Source: Candidatus Pacearchaeota archaeon
GTDB lineage: Archaea > Nanoarchaeota > Nanoarchaeia > Pacearchaeales > GW2011-AR1
Direction: 5' to 3'
Assembly: GCA_002690445.1 (NCBI GenBank)
Contig: NZER01000490.1
Location: forward strand, 1 to 15,460
DNA length: 15,460 bases
Under the pieces are notes generated by a model. The model was not told the DNA's origin. It saw only the letters and a list, made by a program, of their open reading frames with translations, and did no database searches. Numbering within the stretch: position 1 is the first letter of the stretch; each line of letters opens with the position of its first letter. This document shows, in pieces, positions 14,889 through 15,460 of this stretch. The position numbers and the translations under genes were made by a program.

Positions 14889-14920
14889 TAGACGGGCTCC
14901 CACCGGGCGCGCATTTGCTC
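14884..14920 (-). repeat. Junction repeat, copy 1 (kinase-like gene end / PLD-like start)
   Basis: GAGCAA, twelve bases, TGGGAG, six bases, TAATGGC. It matches the blocks at 14216-14249. TGGGAG encodes Trp-Glu and also supplies the ribosome-binding site for the following gene. Confidence 0.4.
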
Positions 14921-15340
14921 GACCTTCTTTTTAGGGACCCCGTGAATTCCACGAGAAGCGGCGTCTTCGACTGTCGCCTCCACGTGGACAATGTGTACCA
15001 CGTAGCCAGCGGCCTTTGCTTCTCGCCGGTAGAAGGCCATTTCCTCCATTGTGGTGTTCGTGTTGTCCACCACGATCAGCTCATCCCGGGCGGCCAGGGC
15101 GCGGATAAAATCGTCACGGACCCACTGGATCGCCTCTGCGATGTCTGATGGCCTAAACTTGTATCCGCCACCGCCCAGCTCCCAGAAGGCATCCATGCTG
15201 AGGATCGTGTGAGCCACCAGGAGTTGTTCCACTGTGCTTTTACCGCTGCCGGGTAAGCCCCTGAGGATCACCACGGTTGGAACCTTGTCGGGTGGGCGCT
15301 GAGGGGTCAAGGGGTTGGCTGGTAATTTCAAATGGGCCAT
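14888..15340 (-). CDS. P-loop polynucleotide-kinase-like protein (N4BP2-type AAA_33, 150 aa)
   Basis: The protein is a small P-loop kinase of the polynucleotide-kinase-like group. Visible in order: Walker A GLPGSGKST (28-36); TILSMDAFW (45-53) with the substrate-side Asp50; a central helix (PSDIAEAIQWVRDDFIRAL, 64-82); LIVVDNTNTTMEEMAFY (88-104) with the DNTNT Walker-B-like element; a strand VVHIVHVEA; and the lid/C-terminal signature SRGIHGVPKKKVEQMRARWE (129-148), matching the 'N/G-x-H-G-V-P...M-x-x-R-W-E' ending of N4BP2-like kinases. Family activity is phosphorylation of nucleic-acid 5' ends; nucleotide-sugar or small-molecule targets cannot be excluded. ATG 15340 is the first in-frame start after an upstream in-frame TAA; no ribosome-binding site is seen. 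The stop overlaps the PLD-like start. Confidence 0.85.
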   Translation of the reverse strand: MAHLKLPANPLTPQRPPDKVPTVVILRGLPGSGKSTVEQLLVAHTILSMDAFWELGGGGYKFRPSDIAEAIQWVRDDFIRALAARDELIVVDNTNTTMEEMAFYRREAKAAGYVVHIVHVEATVEDAASRGIHGVPKKKVEQMRARWEPV

Positions 15341-15349
15341 ATGTGCACA

Positions 15350-15460
15350 TTACTGGGCCGTTTTAGCGCGGTCAAGGGCGGCAAATGCCTTGCTTTGGGA
15401 CTTTTTAGGGCAAAAGTACTGAATCGATGGAAAAGGATCCAACCGACAAGGTTCAAACCG
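15350..15460 (-). CDS. Possible C-terminal fragment of an upstream gene
   Basis: From the window edge to TAA (15352-15350), one minus-strand frame is open for 36 codons and ends in SKAFAALDRAKTAQ, a plausible helical C-terminus. The stop lies nine bases before the kinase-like start, matching the tight packing elsewhere. Against it: 36 open codons could occur by chance, and this stretch is visibly lower in GC than the genes that follow, so it may instead be a leader or promoter region. Confidence 0.35.
   Translation of the reverse strand, partial: RFEPCRLDPFPSIQYFCPKKSQSKAFAALDRAKTAQ

Noticed and set aside
15347..15375. Promoter-like TTGACC, 17 bases, TAATGT upstream of the kinase-like gene (minus strand)
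   Set aside because: The -35 is good but the -10 matches only three of six bases, and the implied start site would fall on the ATG itself, leaving no leader.

Overview
The window is the virion-assembly block of a double-stranded DNA tailed phage (or a prophage or metagenomic viral contig). All seventeen well-supported genes lie on the minus strand, so the biological reading order runs from position 15340 down to position 1. The gene set indicates a short-tailed (podovirus-type) particle: large terminase, a P22-sized portal, scaffold, HK97-fold-type capsid, SU10/P22-gp4-like adaptor, a large nozzle/DNA-stabilisation-like protein, then a run of Ala/Gly/Gln-rich proteins of the ejection type. 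I see no tape measure, tail tube, sheath or baseplate gene. The sequence is GC-rich, which suggests a GC-rich bacterial host, but nothing here identifies the host. No integrase, polymerase, tRNA, CRISPR array or insertion sequence is visible.

Layout in transcription order. (a) 15460-13861, upstream accessory genes: a possible C-terminal fragment of another gene, a P-loop polynucleotide-kinase-like protein, a PLD-like protein with one HxK motif, and a candidate small terminase. (b) 13861-12576: a 68-residue unknown, a GroES-like co-chaperonin, a GNAT-type acetyltransferase-like protein and an 88-residue unknown that overlaps it by 104 bases. (c) 12524-6332, packaging and head: terminase large subunit, portal, scaffold, a 125-base gap with two stem-loops, major capsid, a GC-rich stem-loop, and a small capsid-adjacent structural protein. 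(d) 6320-2389, connector and tail: adaptor, a 100-residue unknown and the 987-residue nozzle-like protein. (e) 2378-1: three successive low-complexity putative internal virion proteins, the last cut by the window edge.

Gene packing is extremely tight. Stops and starts overlap as TAATG (14888, 14220, 13861, 1635), TGATG (5352) or ATGA (13655-13658). At three junctions (6332, 2389, 868) the upstream TAG stop is part of a TAGGAG ribosome-binding site. This points to translational coupling across one or a few long messages. The only gaps above 50 bases are on either side of the capsid gene (and possibly before the terminase, depending on its start), and the two around the capsid carry stem-loops.

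The least ordinary parts are: the kinase-like/PLD-like pair, whose unrelated bodies share similar N-terminal and C-terminal ends; a GroES-like gene and an acetyltransferase-like gene placed between the candidate small terminase and the large terminase; and a hairpin that would cover the capsid ribosome-binding site.
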